Shown: one piece after another, positions 21,210 to 35,400 of the stretch
Numbering within the stretch: the stretch's first letter is position 1
Layout of the letters: every line of letters begins with the position of its first letter
Assembly (NCBI GenBank): GCA_033964015.1
Contig: CM066923.1
Coordinates: forward strand, 7,119,978-7,183,977
Origin: Scolanthus callimorphus
Taxonomy: Eukaryota > Cnidaria > Anthozoa > Actiniaria > Edwardsiidae
DNA length: 64,000 bases
Reading direction: 5' to 3'
Made by a program: the position numbers and the translations under genes
The notes under the pieces: generated by a model
Databases searched by the model: none
What the model saw: the letters and a program-made list of their open reading frames with translations, nothing else
Told to the model about the DNA's origin: nothing

Positions 21210-24200
21210 TTATATAATGTTATTAGCATTTCTCTCCTCGTTTGTTTGATCTACATTCAACTCTTCATCTGAGGCTTTAATAATATTATCTGTCAGAGGA
21301 TGTCTCTCCTCAGGCATGCGCCGTTGTGCCCAACAGACACGCCAACCCATTCTTGTCATACTGTACACTCCTTTGGCAAGAAACATGGCTCCCAGAATGA
21401 AGAAATAGCTACCATATACCACAAACTACAAATGAAATCAAAGCAATGCTACTATCAGATCGTTGAATATAAAAACTATATCGTTGGTATAATGTGTGAT
21501 TCCAGAAATTATCCATACTCCATACTCATATCCCACTGGAATTCCTATTGAAAAATACAGTGATTGTATGGTAATCAAAAGGCATTTCAATGGAATTTCG
21601 GTATCCCTCACTATTTTTCTCTGCCATGAAAATTCACACTTGAAAATACTGCTGGAAGCCTATCTTTAGTAGACATGCATCTGGGCCACAAGGGGTGATT
21701 CTTTTGGGGAGGCCTGGAAGCATCAGGATCCTCAAGCATGCAATTCCCTCTGTGGTGTCATGGCCGTAGCTAGTGGGGGACAGAGGGGCATTTGCCCCCT
21801 GAGTGGAGTAAAAATTTTAGTATCAACATGTGGGAAAAAACCTGTTTGCCACCCAAGCAAAAATAAGGATGACTCTAAAAAAAAGGGTGGGGGGGGGGGG
21901 TTTACAGGCACACCAGGACCACCCCAAAGCTATGCTCCTGCTACTGTATGGTTAAGTAATGACTGGGATGATATAAGGGTTGTCATACAACTTCCATATA
22001 TGGATGTCCAAATACGATGTCCACATAGGACTCATGTCCACATAGGAGGTTCACATGTCCAAATACGAGGTTCATTTGCATTTATACACATTGCTTTGTT
22101 TTATTAATCTGGCCCCATGCCCCAACCCTTATCCCCTAAAGAGCGCCCAGGAGTATTCATGCAATTATGTTGCTCCAATCCATCTGAGACACAGCTCTTT
22201 GGAAGAGCATAATCTTACTATGTAATTTCTATGAAAAGATTCTGTGTTAAAATAAAGTTTTGATTGATTGATTGAGATCACTTGCGCATATCATTTAGAT
22301 TATAAATGTGTATAAATGCAATGTGTATAAATGCAAATGAGAGCATCGTATTTGGACATCCTTATATGGAAGTCGTACAACAGCTACTTATGGGTATAAG
22401 TCTGATAACATATTATGTCATACCTGGGTAACAACACCTAGATCCAGTCCTCTCTCATCTGCCACTATACTTGTAAGAATAGTCTGTAGCGCTAGTGCGG
22501 CAAACATGTTACATCCAAACACCAGTGCATATCTAGCCAGACCAACATTTCGCGCAATCTGAAAACTGAAAGATTATTCATGCATCTGTCAGAATAAAGC
22601 AACCAAAACAAAATTAATAAGCCAGTTGGATGGACAATATCAAAGCAATTTTTAACAAAAAAATAATTGCACCCAGGAAGTTGCTGGAAAAAATATGCAA
22701 AACCTCCTAGAAACTCTAACTCTAGTATTTATGAAATGTTCTTGGTGTGCAAATGCTTTGTCCTTTTTTGTTTATTTATACTAAATTGATATATTTATTG
22801 AAACGTCCATATCTTGAAAGGGATCTATCCCAAGGGGCACAAATTTGGTTGATTGTGTGATTCCAAAGAAAATCCACACCCTCCTCACAGAAGGGATTGG
22901 AAATTCCAGAGGCTCAGTTTCATTTTTATTTCCCATACAATCACTCTGTATTTTCCACTGGAAATTTCCAGAGAGGTGTGGGGGACGCATCCCCGGGGGG
23001 GGACTCCCATATTTTTTGGGCGGGGGTGCTCGTCGTACCTTTTAGGGTTTAAAATCAGGCCTCTGGTACCTTTTAGGGGTAAAATTCGAAAATGTGTATT
23101 TTTTTTCCAGATAGGTACCTGATAGAGGTCCGTTCTAGCAAATCAAGCAAATCGCACTTGTTGGTAGCCTGAATTTCAGACGTATTTTCCCTCGTAAAAA
23201 ATACGCGAGAAAATTACAAAGGGGAAAATCAACTAAGCGATGCCATGTTTGGTACCTTTTAGGGGTCAAAATCAACTAAGCGACACCATGTTTGGTACCT
23301 TTTAGGGGTGAAAACGAAAGTTCCCGATGAGCACCCCTGCCCCCAAAATATGGGAGTCCCCCCCCAGGGACGTATCTCATACTCCTTCCATGGGAGAAGT
23401 ATGTATAATAATCTGGAATCACTCATTAAAGAGCCCTTGTCAGCCACTCCTTTGTTATTGTTTTCAGTCGATATCAGACAACGAATTACGTGTAGAAATC
23501 TTGAAATAGTCTTCTAAAAACAAAGTTTTACTATTCATTTATCGAATTCAATCGAAAATATTGCACTACATCCCCTAAATCAGCCGATGGAAATGGATGC
23601 TTTCTCTGTCTCGGTATGTTGCTAGGATGACAAAATGTTGCTAGGCTGACAGAGGCTCATTAAATGATCTATCTCACCCGACCCATAATGCACTGCTTCA
23701 CCACCATTTTCGATATCAGAGACTCGACAAAAAGTGTTCAGGTTAGAGCATTTTACTGTACAAGCGCGAGAAAACTTGTTATAGTAGAATCCTTTGCATT
23801 AAGTCAGAGTTTCTGATGCAACAAATCATATAAACAAAAATGGAGCAATGCATTATGGGTGGGGTGAGATGGATCCTTTAAGGGAACCTACCTTGCAATC
23901 GTAATCAGGAAGGTGTAGGCTGTTCTAAACAGGATATACATCAGGTAGGCAAGCCAGATACTGGAGGTGTGAGCGCTAATGTAAAGCACAAAGGCATCTG
24001 CAATACTGACAATACCAAGAACCACCTCCCCAAAAATTGACCAGTTGACCTTGAGGTAACCTAGCAACAGAGCTACACCAGCGCCAAACAGATGTGAGAG
24101 AGCTGTGACTCCACCATTGTAGATCTTCCTGTGGTTGCGAGATGGGTAGATCACATCCCACAGGTTCTGGACATAGTTTTCTACCTGGAATACCAAGTGG

Positions 24201-25968
24201 AAAGTAGGATTAAGAATTCACCCCATGTTAACCAGTTACCCAATATGGCCACTTTTTCATGGATGCATGTCACCTAGTTTCTTCTGCAGCCCATTTGTGT
24301 TGTGTGACTGACACAAAGCACATGCTTTTTTAAAATAAAATTAGTTGCCCCTGTTCTTTCTATCACATGCTACTACCAGTACAGCTAGCCTGTTCTCTCT
24401 CTACATAGCCCTACTCTTCCCAGTAGACTGCTACACCTTTCACGTTTTCAGCCTGCCAGTGACTGTTGTTTTCAGTACACTGATGAGTTGTTTTGTACCC
24501 CGTGATTAACAGTTGTGGGTGCAGACTTTGTTTGAAAGCAGCAAAACGTGGCCTGCCAAACTTTCAAAGTAAACAACCACAAATACTGATCATGTGGTAC
24601 ATAAAAACAATGCATCATGTGGTACATAAAAACAACGCATCATGTGGTACATAAAAATAACGCATCATATTGTGGTACATAAAAACAACGCATCATGTGG
24701 TACATAAAAACAATGCATCATGTGGTACATAAAAAGGTCATGAGGATCCGCAGGCCTGATATTTTTGGTTCCAAGATTAATTGGTTATCATGGATCCATC
24801 ATCATAGTCATGCCGGGCTTTTACTGACAGATAGGATTAAGGAAGAAACGATTTTGCTACTGGCAGCAACTTAGAGTCCGTGTCAACAACCCTGGTGATT
24901 GGCATAAAATAATGATCCTTGTTTTTGGCTTAAATAATGATCCTTGTTTTTATTGCCAAAATGGCATCTCAAGAATGTGGCCATCACAGCCAAGTCTATT
25001 ATGTCTGTTTACAAAAAATGTAGGGCCTGCGGCCCCTCGTGTATTGTAATCAATTCGAGACAGCAATCAGCACACTGGTAAAGGGAAAGATGTAACAATC
25101 TACTGGCCATGGGATGAGTAGAAAATGTTACCTGGAATTCCCCACAGGTGCCAAAAGCCCACCAGAGAGACCACTTTAGTAGCTCCTTGTTAGAATAACA
25201 TTGCTTGAAGTCATGCCACATATTAACCAAGGAACTTTTCCAGGAATGAAGAAGTCTTGAGCAGCAGCTAGTCTTTCTATCTCCATTTCTATGAAGTGGT
25301 ATATTTTCATTATCTTTTGAAATGATGCCGTCACTGTCTTGTTGACCTGGAGTAGTTGTTTGAACGGCAAGTTCATTTGAAACTCCAAAGACATTACCCG
25401 TTGCTGAGGGCAGCAGTAAAGTAAATATAAATGCAATACAAACACTTCCCATTGAAATGTAATTCAGTGTTAAATAATCACATGCTCCTAGTGAAATCAG
25501 CAACTGTCCAACAATTCCAGACATCATTCGACCAATCAGAACTGCTGCTCTAGTAAGACTTGTCACTTTCAAGTAGTGCTCGCTGTCAACGACAGCATAA
25601 ATATAAGAATAATATGCCACCTCAGCACCAGTAGCTATACCATATGCAAGTTGCATAAACTGCATAGCTATTACCCCTGCTGCCCAAATCAGTAACACTC
25701 TGGTTGCCAAATAAGCCAAACCCTCTATGATTATCACTGGCTTGTATCTGAGGAAATCTGTGAAGAGAAACACAAAGAACAGCGCCGCGAGATAGGAGTA
25801 CGTCCAAACAGGGTAGATCTCATTCTCTAATTGTTCTTCCGTTATGTTTTTCGGGGGACCTTTCAGATACGGAGTCAGGAACGGCTCAGATGGTTTCATC
25901 TCTTTGAAGAAGCCATAACAACACAGCAATAACGTTGCTTTCTGCCAAAATTCAAGTCGGATCGCCAT
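21210..25968 (-). CDS. SLC19-family (thiamine-transporter-like) membrane protein, 4 exons
   Basis: Exons on the minus strand: 25968-25132, 24184-23892, 22565-22424, 21425-21210. All are GT-AG with matching phases, summing to 1488 nt (495 aa), very close to the ~496 aa of vertebrate thiamine transporters SLC19A2/A3. The N-terminal half has the family signature region ([20 protein letters not shown], then [11 protein letters not shown] and [15 protein letters not shown] [15 protein letters not shown]). A long polar cytosolic loop sits in the middle (roughly residues 205-260). [11 protein letters not shown] follows, and then [17 protein letters not shown] near the C-terminus, for about 12 membrane spans in total. 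These proteins import thiamine (SLC19A2/3) or reduced folate (SLC19A1) across the plasma membrane. The wording of the conserved segments is nearest the thiamine branch, but substrate cannot be fixed from sequence alone. The C-terminal tail is acidic and hydrophilic. The start codon is 440 bp from the divergent GPCR gene. Confidence 0.93.
21757..21952. mobile_element. MITE of the 'ggggcgtagccagg' family
   Basis: The left end 'atggccgtagctagtggggg' and the right end 'aagctatgctcctgct' are degenerate inverted copies. The interior has a G run (21889-21900). Better-preserved relatives are at 32372-32541 and 35642-35808. It lies in the last intron of the SLC19-type gene. Confidence 0.5.
21976..22383. 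mobile_element. Inverted-repeat element interrupted by a retroelement-like tail
   Basis: 'acaacttccatatatggatg' plus 'tccaaatacgatg' at the left is mirrored by 'catcgtatttggacatcctt' plus 'atatggaagtcgta' at the right. 'gcatttatacacattgc' also pairs. Between the arms, 22085-22272 is unrelated sequence ending in 'ttgattgattgattga', like a LINE/SINE 3' tail inserted into the older element. It is in the last intron of the SLC19-type gene. Confidence 0.7.
22987..23374. mobile_element. Foldback element with internal 'ttttaggggt' repeats
   Basis: 'ggactcccatattttttggg' plus 'cgggggtgctcgtcg' at the left pairs with 'cgatgagcacccctgccccc' plus 'aaaatatgggagtcc' at the right. The interior contains four 'gtaccttttaggg' words. 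It is the clearest copy of the family also seen at 6022, 6786 and 31065. It lies in intron 2 of the SLC19-type gene. Confidence 0.8.
23399..23650. repeat. Dispersed repeat ('agcccttgtcagccactcct' family)
   Basis: It shares 'cagccactcc', 'aaatcagccgatggaaatgg' and 'ggtatgttgctagg' in order with 35815-36000 and 38810-39035. A reverse-orientation fragment is at 59503-59595. Copies are about 75-85% alike by eye. No TIR or ORF was found, so it may be a SINE or an old MITE. Confidence 0.7.
24590..24736. repeat. 24-bp minisatellite, ~6 copies
   Basis: The unit 'catgtggtacataaaaacaa' plus 'cgcat' is repeated head to tail with few changes. It is in intron 1 of the SLC19-type gene. There are no spacers, so it is a simple tandem repeat. 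Confidence 0.92.
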
Positions 25969-26408
25969 GTTTTCTCCTGCTTCAGAACGCAGTCGGATTT
26001 ATCCGTCGAACTGCAAATCATGTGATCTTCTCCCTGCGTCCTTAGGGCAAATAACTCTTTTTTTTTTCTTTTTGGACATAACGCGCTGCGTGGAACTTCC
26101 GTCCGCCATGTTTCTTTTATTTGAGCCCGCGATCGGCGTAGATTTCTACTAGCGGAGAGGGGGAAGGGCTTCTTTACAAGAACCTAAAGCGGCATTTCTT
26201 TCCTCCAAAATGTGTTTCTACATTCCTCAAAAAGGAAAAAAGGAAACTTTTATAGATTTTATGCTATAAAATATCAAAATTAGATTTTTATTTGAAAAAG
26301 CGAATTAAAAAATATTGAATATTATTTTGTGGCAAATTAGTACGCACCCCCCCCCCCTCCTAAACATCTTCAGATTTACCAAGATGAATCTGTGACACAA
26401 AGTGAAAC
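25969..26408. promoter_or_regulatory. Divergent promoter region of SLC19-type and GPCR genes
   Basis: This 440-bp interval separates the start codons of two genes transcribed away from each other. It is partly GC-richer (26000-26160, several CG dinucleotides), then has AT-rich sequence and a C run at 26347-26358. No TATA box is obvious. A shared bidirectional promoter is inferred from geometry alone. Confidence 0.55.
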
Positions 26409-29400
26409 ATGGCTGAAAACAACTGCACTCTATTCCCGGAGAACCCCGCATATTGTGTAAGTAATACCTGACGAGAGTTTAATGAAGAATAACGTTTGTG
26501 TAGATACCAATGCGATCTTACTGTTTTATTCTCTTCTCGATAGGACGCAATTGTTGGTGTAAAAAGAACGATTGCTGGAATTTCTATGATCGGAAGGTGA
26601 GTTCAATCGAATAACACATTTTTCCTCTTAGTCTTAGCACAGTAACGGTGCTTCATAATCCGCTTCTCACTACGCTTTACTATGCTAGTAACTATTATTT
26701 TAAAGTTTACATAGTTGTATTTTCTTTACTGGGCTTTGTCTTTGAGAATTTGTGTCTTGTCACTTTTGACGTTGTAATCTATGGCGTTTCTTGCGACAAA
26801 ACTACCGAAGTATTGGTTTCACGAATCGAAAACATTCGGTTTTTGAGAAGCTACTCAGCTGTTCACCTGCTTGCGATTAGTTCGCTGTCAAGTATTCATA
26901 TTAGCGGTCGTTAGGGATATCATGATATATCCACATGATGCTCACGCTTTGCAGATCCATAGAATAAATACAATGTGAAAGCAGACCCGTTCTATAGAGT
27001 ACCTGTAAGTAGTAATTCTACATAAGTGGTCTATATTTTTGTTTTATAAAAGAAATAACCTGCCATAAATTTACCATAAATATTTTTTTAAATGCTCACA
27101 TATGAGGCATTGTTGTCATACATTGCACATGTTCAAACAGAACCTGGAATACAGGGGCCTGGCTGAAGGGGGGTCATAGGTGCATGTGACCCCCCTTTTG
27201 GGACAAATAATAATGAGTATTAAAGACAAATGGGCAAAACTGGTCAGAGTCATCATAAATTTTCAGTAGTGGTGACCCCCCCTTTCCCAAATGCCGGCTA
27301 TGCCACAGCATTGCTTTTGGGTTTTTCTCTTCTGCCACTCAAATTATCAGCTATAATCAGGTCATTGCTCAGGTCATCTAGCCTGCTATCTGGGGTATGG
27401 CTTAAGATGGCTGCTGTACTATGCGAAACAGGACAAAAATTGTTTGATTAATGGATGATTTACCCACTGCATTTTGCTTGGCAGACTGTACACTACACTG
27501 TAGATTCCTCATTGGAAACATCAATTTTTGAAGACTTGAACACATGGTCTATGCACAAATGCGAGCAGCTGTGTTTGATTTGTCCGTAGTTTATAGAGGA
27601 GAATGGTTAGGAAACCTGACACCCTGTTATTGTACTATGTCTTTGTTCACTTTTTCTGAGGAATCCTTTTGTTTGTGCAGGGTCATGGTACATAAGTACC
27701 AAAATCCAGCCAGTAACGTTCAGTGTACAACCAGACATGCATAGTAGATTAGGGTGAGACAAAAGATTGTGCAGGGTCAATATCATGTGATAGCCCCTTT
27801 CAACATCCAGCCCACACTATTGTGTTGGTCCTTTGAAGTTTGCCGGGCTTCCTAACCATTCCACTCCATTAACAGCTATGATTTGTCCAAAGGAAAAATG
27901 GGCCCCAACAGGTTTCAGGTTTTATTATTCTATTTTGTACATATAACAAAAATAAATAGCCAGTGCCCGCAAATAGCTTAGCTAACGAGGCGGGCAGAGG
28001 GTTAACATAAAGTTACAATATATGACAATGAATTACAAAAATTACAAAGCAAAGCAAAGAAAAGAAAAAGGAAATATGGCTACTTTAGTATTATTTTTGT
28101 AAAGCTAATATATTTTTGTTTGTTTTACTTTTTTAATAATTTATCAATTAGTTCGCTTGGGTGAAACAATCTGTTGTTTGTCCCAGTTTTTCAGAGTTTG
28201 GTCAACAATAAATGAAGCTCACAAGGAAATCAGCATAAAATATTGTATAGGTTGCAGAGGATGGTTGTGGAGAATAGCCTATGGACCTTATTCGAGACCA
28301 ATAACCAAATCACAGTACCTACAGATTTGCACAATAGACCTCTTTACCTTGGGCGTAATGTTGTGCCATTTCAGATCATGTGGCTTTCATTTGAATAACC
28401 TTTCTTTGTGTGGGTTGCTTCCATATTCATACCTATGTCCTTTTGTGCGTAGCAGAAAAATAAAGGAAGATTGTGTGGTTCCACAAAATATCCATACCCC
28501 CTCCACGGAAGGGTGTTGAAACGTAACCCCCACACCCCTCTGGAATTTCCAAGGAAAAATACAGTATTTGTATGGAAATGATCAGGTAAATTGACCCCCC
28601 CCCCCCCCCCCCCCCACCCCTCCGGAATTTCCATTGCCCTTCTGTAGGGCAATGGATAATTTCTGGAATATTTCTGGAATTTCTGGATAATTTCTGGGTA
28701 TGGATTATTTCTGGAACCACACATTACTCATGGGAATGCCACATAATCTGAAATGGCACAACATTACACCCAAGCGAAAGAGGTCTCTTATATTACGCCC
28801 CTGACATTTGATTGTTTGATTTCAGCTTTTTCATTGTATTTATCATATGGCTATTCAAAAAGTACAAATATTTCACTCAGGTGAGTCAAATGTATGGTAA
28901 CGGACCTAGCTCTCCGTTCTAAATTACAACCCAAATACCCGAAATGGGGACAATTAAACGGCCCCCGAAATAAACAACTAATCTGCAATGCTGCTCTGTA
29001 GAACTGATTTACTGAACACACATGGCGCACTGACATGACAGGCATAATTACAAATGGGCATGGTGCCCAAATATGGCACAGGCACGAGAACTTCCTGTTC
29101 CATTACAGTATTTTTGATAGATTATGTAATTATTCCAGAAAATGATCCATAACCCCACCATGCAGGGAATTTACCTAAAGCCTTGGTAAAACTAGGACAC
29201 ATGTTGTGTGCAACATTGTAGCCGGACACAGTGTTTCCTTATGTTTCCAAGATTAGCAAACAATTGGGCAAACAGACTAGCTGGGACACAAAAAATGTTT
29301 ATTCACCAGACAAGAAACATAAATTTGTGTTCCCCAGACACGTGTGCTATGTGTCCTAGTTTAGCCATAGCTTAATGACCCACGCCTTGAAATCCAGCCC

Positions 29401-32400
29401 AAGAGTAGATGTATGGAACATTAATTAGTGCATTGCTGTATTCAAGTTGCTTGGTGTTGTCATTGTAACTAATGTACAGTGTAGTACACTGTATAATGTC
29501 CAATAATGATTAACAAATAATGTCTAAAAAAAAATTTTTTTCTTAATGCCAGCCTTTCATCCTTGTTTATTTCACAGAGGTTGATTTTAGCCCTGAGTAT
29601 AGCAGCCTTCCTGGACTGTATCGCTTATCTAATGGTAGGTTTACATGCATTAGCCATCATTTTTCCCTAGCACTCTGCAAAGCAACCACTTTTACAGCTT
29701 ACAAGACATCCCAGCATAGCCAGTGGGAGAGCCCAGGGGCCTTGTCCTCCTTCCCCATTTTTGAAACCGAAAAATGCAATAAATGTTTGGGACTGGACAA
29801 TTTTTATAGATAGATGTGCAATATAAGAAATAAATATTATTATTATTATTTAAGATATACAAGAAAATGTTACAGGTCGCTTGGGCCCCCTCCTATCAAA
29901 AATAATTTATTTGCTATGCCCCTGTATTCTAACATTACCAGTATACAAATCATACTCTCAGATGGTGGAAGTTGAGATGAGGAATATGGATCACAAAAGT
30001 GGTGACTCTAAAAATACATGAAATCAGCTATAAAATATCTGGAAATGTAGTAGGGCCTATACTATCTTGGCCCCTGACAAAGCAACAAGAGCAAAATGAC
30101 CCCTCTTCCAGTCAGTGGCAGATCCATATTGTTGGTGGTATTTTGGTGGGAAATGGCACGTTCATTAAAGTGCATAATATCACTCCTGAAAAGAGCAAAT
30201 GGGACGAATTCTACAAGTTTCAAGCTTTAAATTGATGTATGATACGTGCGATTTGGATAAAACCCCAGCTCGGTACACGCAGTCAAATGTAGCCGATTTT
30301 ACCCTTTTTGGTTACCCTGTGGCTAACAGGCCGGTAATGGGATTACTGGGTCGAGCTTACTTGTGACGTGTCCAGAGGTATTGTTTTCAACTGTCACTCA
30401 AATATAGATCCAGAGAGAAGTGCACTACAGTATATAATTTTCTATGGATGCACAAGAAAAACTCATTTTGATATTGTTGTCAACATCTATACATGCAAAT
30501 TATTTCCTATTTTGAATGTTTGAAATGTTTTTTCGTCACTATGAGAGAACAATACCTCTCGCCACGTCATTCGATCCAGGCCCTTTTTAGCGTGGCCATC
30601 TTCGTCGAAGGAAATAATTCAAAAATTTGCAAAATATTCAATTTCAATGAAATCAAAACAGTTTTCGGGAAGTTACTTCTAATGTCCTACAATATTTGTA
30701 CCATCTTGCTCTTTTCAGGGGTGATATGCACTTTAAGTCTCTTTTTGCTTTCCATTTAATTTTGTGGGTCTTCACTCTGTAAAATAGATATTATGCTTCT
30801 TAACTTTTAGGGAGAGCTTCACCCTAAAGATGGTCCTGATTGTGTGTTCCAAGCTTGGTGGCTCTCATTTTTTGGTAAGCTCCATCATTACAACCTACTG
30901 GCTCCATGGGACCTGGCTATTAAGTCTTGTAACGTTCCTAAAATAATATAACCTACAGCATTCCTATTCAGATTTTCACACAGGCATTTCCATTGCAATT
31001 ACTTACTTACTCACTATCCTTTTGCATCCATGTCCATTACCATGAGTTGGATGTTGGCATGAAGCTATAGATGGGGGGGGGGGGGGGGGGTGGCTACTCC
31101 CTATATTATTTGGATGATAGATATGACGATATGACTGTCATATTTTTAGTGGCTAAAATTTGCAATCCGGTATTTTTTAGGGGTTCTTTGGGTGAAAACG
31201 GTATGCTGAAAAAATTCGGTATTTTTAGGGGTTATTTGAACTAAAACTGTCCAAGGAGTATTTTTTAGGGCTGAATTTTTTCTGATCAGGTATTCTTTAG
31301 GGTGGACATTTGGGCTTCCCGACGGTCATCCCTACTGTTTTAACCTTCAAGTACCCCCCAGCCCCACCCCGGGGCTTCAGAGTTTGGTTTACTGTATCCA
31401 TCCACATTTTATTAGGTCTTCCTTTGCCTTCTCACCTGGCTCCTCAATGTTTAGTATATGTAGGGTTTTATTTATTCAATGTGTCAATTTGAGCTGTTAT
31501 AAGTATACTTGTGCTTCCCACTAAGAGACAAGGCCGAAAAAAAAAGATTATCTTAATGCTTGTATACCTCAAAATTAACAAACAATTATGTATATGGTCA
31601 AATACGGGTACTGATGAGTTCACCTGGCTTCACATTGCATTGCAAACAAAGCATTGACATTCAAATTAGCTATTAACCTGCTATTTTTATTGCAGACTGG
31701 TCTCTCTTGTTATGGGTCTGCTGTATCACATTCAACTTGTACAGAAATGCAATCAAGAAAGTCAGGACGGAAGTATATGAGAAGTAAGTACAGGGCTCAT
31801 GGTGCTATTAGTGCCTTTAATAAAAAATCTAGGTGCTAAAATAGTGGAGTTTGGTCGCCATAATAGAAATTTAGTTACCATATTTTCTCCCAAATTAATG
31901 CTGTTGAAAGTTAAGGACCGATAGGGGCTGTGGACAGGCCGTAATGCAATAATGGCAGACCGCAGATCCAACCAGTATAGCCTCATGTAGCATGGAGAAT
32001 GTTGAGCTGGATACCGCTCCATACAGTACTAGGATGCAAGATTGTGACTTCTTTTGGTGATCACAATTGTATGATGGATGCTCTGCTTCTCTACAGGTGG
32101 TACCATGTATTCTCGTGGGGTGTGGCTCTGGTCATGTCACTACTTCCTTTGATTGGCAATCACTATGGACCAGCAGGAGCTTGGTGGTGAGTCACATCAC
32201 TTGTGTATGTAATAATATATCAAACACGCAGGGACGTAAACCCCAGGGCTTCAAAAGTCGGGAGATTGCCTTGAAATGATGAAATTTCCTGAAATTCTCC
32301 AGGGAGAAATACAGGAAATGTATGGCAAAACCTGGAGAGTTGACGTCCCTGAAGATGAGACATAGTTTATCATAGCAGGGGCGTAGCCAGGGGGACCGCC

Positions 32401-35400
32401 ACCCCCCCCCCCCCCCCCCCCCCCTTTCTCGGAAAATTTCCCATACATTTACTGTATTTGCTGGAGAAAATTTGAGCATTCTCGTCCCATGTTTTCACTA
32501 TCCGGTCCCCCCCTTCAGAAATTCCTGGCTACGCCGCTGCATAGACATGCTTTTAGTAGAATTTTGAAACACCAAAAGGTGGAAGCTTTTTACATAAAAT
32601 TGGGAAGGAACCTTCACCTCTCTGTACCTTCTGTAAAACGGAGAATGATACATTAGAGCACCTGTTATTTTCGTGTGGTAAAATACAATGTTTCTGGGAC
32701 CAGTTTTGTTGTTGGATAGAAGAGCAGGGAATTAGTGCTTGATCCTCTAAGAGAAGTAGATGTCATTTTTGGTTTTTACGATCACTTGGAGGAAACTATT
32801 TTGATTAATCATTTGATTCTTATCGCAAAATACCACATTTTTCAGTGTAAGAGGAAGAACGTGTTGCCTCATAAAAACGTATTTTTAAAAAAGAGTCAAA
32901 GCAATCTTCAAAATTGAAAAAATGCATAGCAACTGAGAAAGGCAAACTGCTGTTTCATTATAGCAAATGGACCCCACTGCTTCCTTCTGTCCTATCTTAT
33001 TAGTATAGGAAATCATACGACTTCGAGTTCAATTTGGAATTTATTTGCACGAGTGGGTTTTTCAAAAAGTATCAAAAGCGGCTCGTGCAATTTGAGCTTT
33101 TTGAAAAACCCACGAGTGTAAATAAATTCCAAATTGAACGAGAAAAGTTGTATGATTTCGTATTAATAATACACATGAAAAAATTCCAAGGAGTCATTCA
33201 CAAATCTGCTTACAAACTGAACAAGCCGCACACATATTTCCTTGATTGAAATCTGGACCAAAACCTGACAGAATTTGAGCATGAACAAAGGCCAAAGTTT
33301 CCATAATATAGCTCTATGTTATCAAAATATTTTAGCATTTCAAAAGAAATTTTGCATTTTGTAAACCATTTTTGCACTTTGTTACCTTTTTTTGGCACTT
33401 TGTTACCTAAAAACTGCACTGCTCTCAGCCAATCAGAATCCAGAGATTTTTTCATGTGTATTATTAGATGATGAACATAATTTGTATTATTCTAGTCTAC
33501 CTCTTTCTTTCTTTTTTTTCCCCCCTAGTTGGTCTGTTAACTAATTATGCCAAAAATGTAATAAAAAATGTTATTTTTCAACCTATATTTAATAAAAGTG
33601 TTTAATAAAAAAAAAGGTGGAATGACAAAAGGAGAGGCACACCGAAATTTACCAGAAACCCAATGCATGGACCAATTGAATGTGGAAATAGCTCAATAAG
33701 TATTTAAAAGAAAATTAAAAAGCAATGATAAATGCGAGCACAGCCACAAATTTTGGCAAGTGTGAGCACTTTGTTGTTTTACAATAACGAACAAGCAAGC
33801 ATCCTTTTCTGAATTTTGCGGGCACCGCACAAATTTGTAGCAAATATTCCGAGCAACGCATCTTAAAATTTGAGATCATTTGGTACTGAGAAATGAGATC
33901 GTTACTTCAACCTACCGATAATGCACTGCTTCGCTGCCATATTTTTTTGATACCACCAGAATTCAGAGACTCCATAACAATAGCTCAAAATAAATCAATT
34001 GTTCTTCTGTTGCATTGAATTAAACACAAACAAACAAAAAAGCAATGCATTAGGGTTCAAGTTGTGGTTTTGTACAGAGCTACACTGTCCAAAATAATCA
34101 AAATGAAAGCAGCGATATAATATTCTGTATATTCTGTTTTCAGTTGGATATCTGCCGCAAGTTCAAACAGTGCAGTGTGGAGATTTATGACGTGAGTATG
34201 AGTGGGCCTTGCACAAGCAACCCATCTTTCTCACTGGAACGCAAGCGCAAGGCCATTCTAGAACCCAGCACTCACCATTCTCATACCCAGAACTCCCCGG
34301 TTTGTCTGCTCGCATGAGAAGCTCTGGTAACATCCCTTTCAGGGCCTTCGCTGATTGGCTGATTTTGAACGTTGCTCTTTTCACAAGGTATATGTGGCGC
34401 AGAAAGTTGTTTCTCTCAAGGGCTCTGTTTTTCGTGCATGCGTCAATGGCTGTCACCAGAGCCTCACCCGCGGTGACGAGCCGGGGAGCTCTCGGTTCGA
34501 GAATTGCGCAAGGCGAATGTGAATCATAGCAATGTAAGCGCAAGCCTAAAATCAACACTTGATTCACACTAGACTGGCATTTTTAAAACATCGCTTTGGG
34601 TTTGGATTGTGTGTTTTTCTGTTCCGCCTCCGCTGTTCAAACCATCTAAGCCAATCAGGTCCGAAAAACAAGTCGCCTGCACAAGGCGAAACATTGCCCC
34701 TCGCGATAACTCGTTCCAAAGCCTCCCATGTTCACTGTCGAATGAGGGATACACTTGGGCTAACCATTTCTGTGCGTTTCAGTTTTTCTGGCGACTTTTC
34801 TAAATACAGTAGGGCATATGGTTGACCTGGTGAGAGCTTGTAGATTAACAGCCCAGTCCTGCCAGTGAATTTCGTAACTTCTGTTACATGGTTTTTATAA
34901 AACATGTGGCATCGTTCCCAAATTTTCACACTTTCCAGAGAAATTGCAAATTCATGATGACCAATGTTATTGAAAAAAAATTAACCAGTATTCATCTGTT
35001 CTAAGCTGCACTATTTTACTAAGCTAAATAAGTAGAAATTCATTTATTATAAACAATTTAAAGATCAAATTAGCGGCAGTAGCTATCTGACGTGATTGTA
35101 CAAAGTTGAACCTGATGCGTGATTGAACTAACAGTCGAAATCAGTAGAAAATTATGGAGATTCTCTATCTATCGAATATGGCGGCGAAGACTTTTTTCCG
35201 CGCGTGAAATGACGTTCTTTACTTTCTGAAAAACGCTATTTTAGCAGGCTGAAAAACAGCGAACTCCTTCAGAAGTTGGGCATCTTCAGACGACCCCCCC
35301 CCCCCCCCCTTGTGACAAGAAATCCAGCTTCGAACCCCCCCCCCCTTGCAACCAGAATTCCGAGCTCTTAAACCAACTTAGTCGCCAAATAGCGACTCAT

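Noticed and set aside
24590..24736. Possible CRISPR-like array
   Set aside because: Units follow one another with no unique spacers and the genome is clearly eukaryotic; it is an ordinary minisatellite.
31073..31090. Long G and C runs here and at 14351, 28595, 32400, 35297, 39581, 39928 and 61015 as G-quadruplex regulators
   Set aside because: They are homopolymer runs inside repeat elements, likely slippage products, and their exact length in an assembly is unreliable.
34163..34567. Overlapping ORFs of 134 and 106 aa on opposite strands
   Set aside because: They translate a MITE; the terminal inverted repeats account for the mirrored frames.
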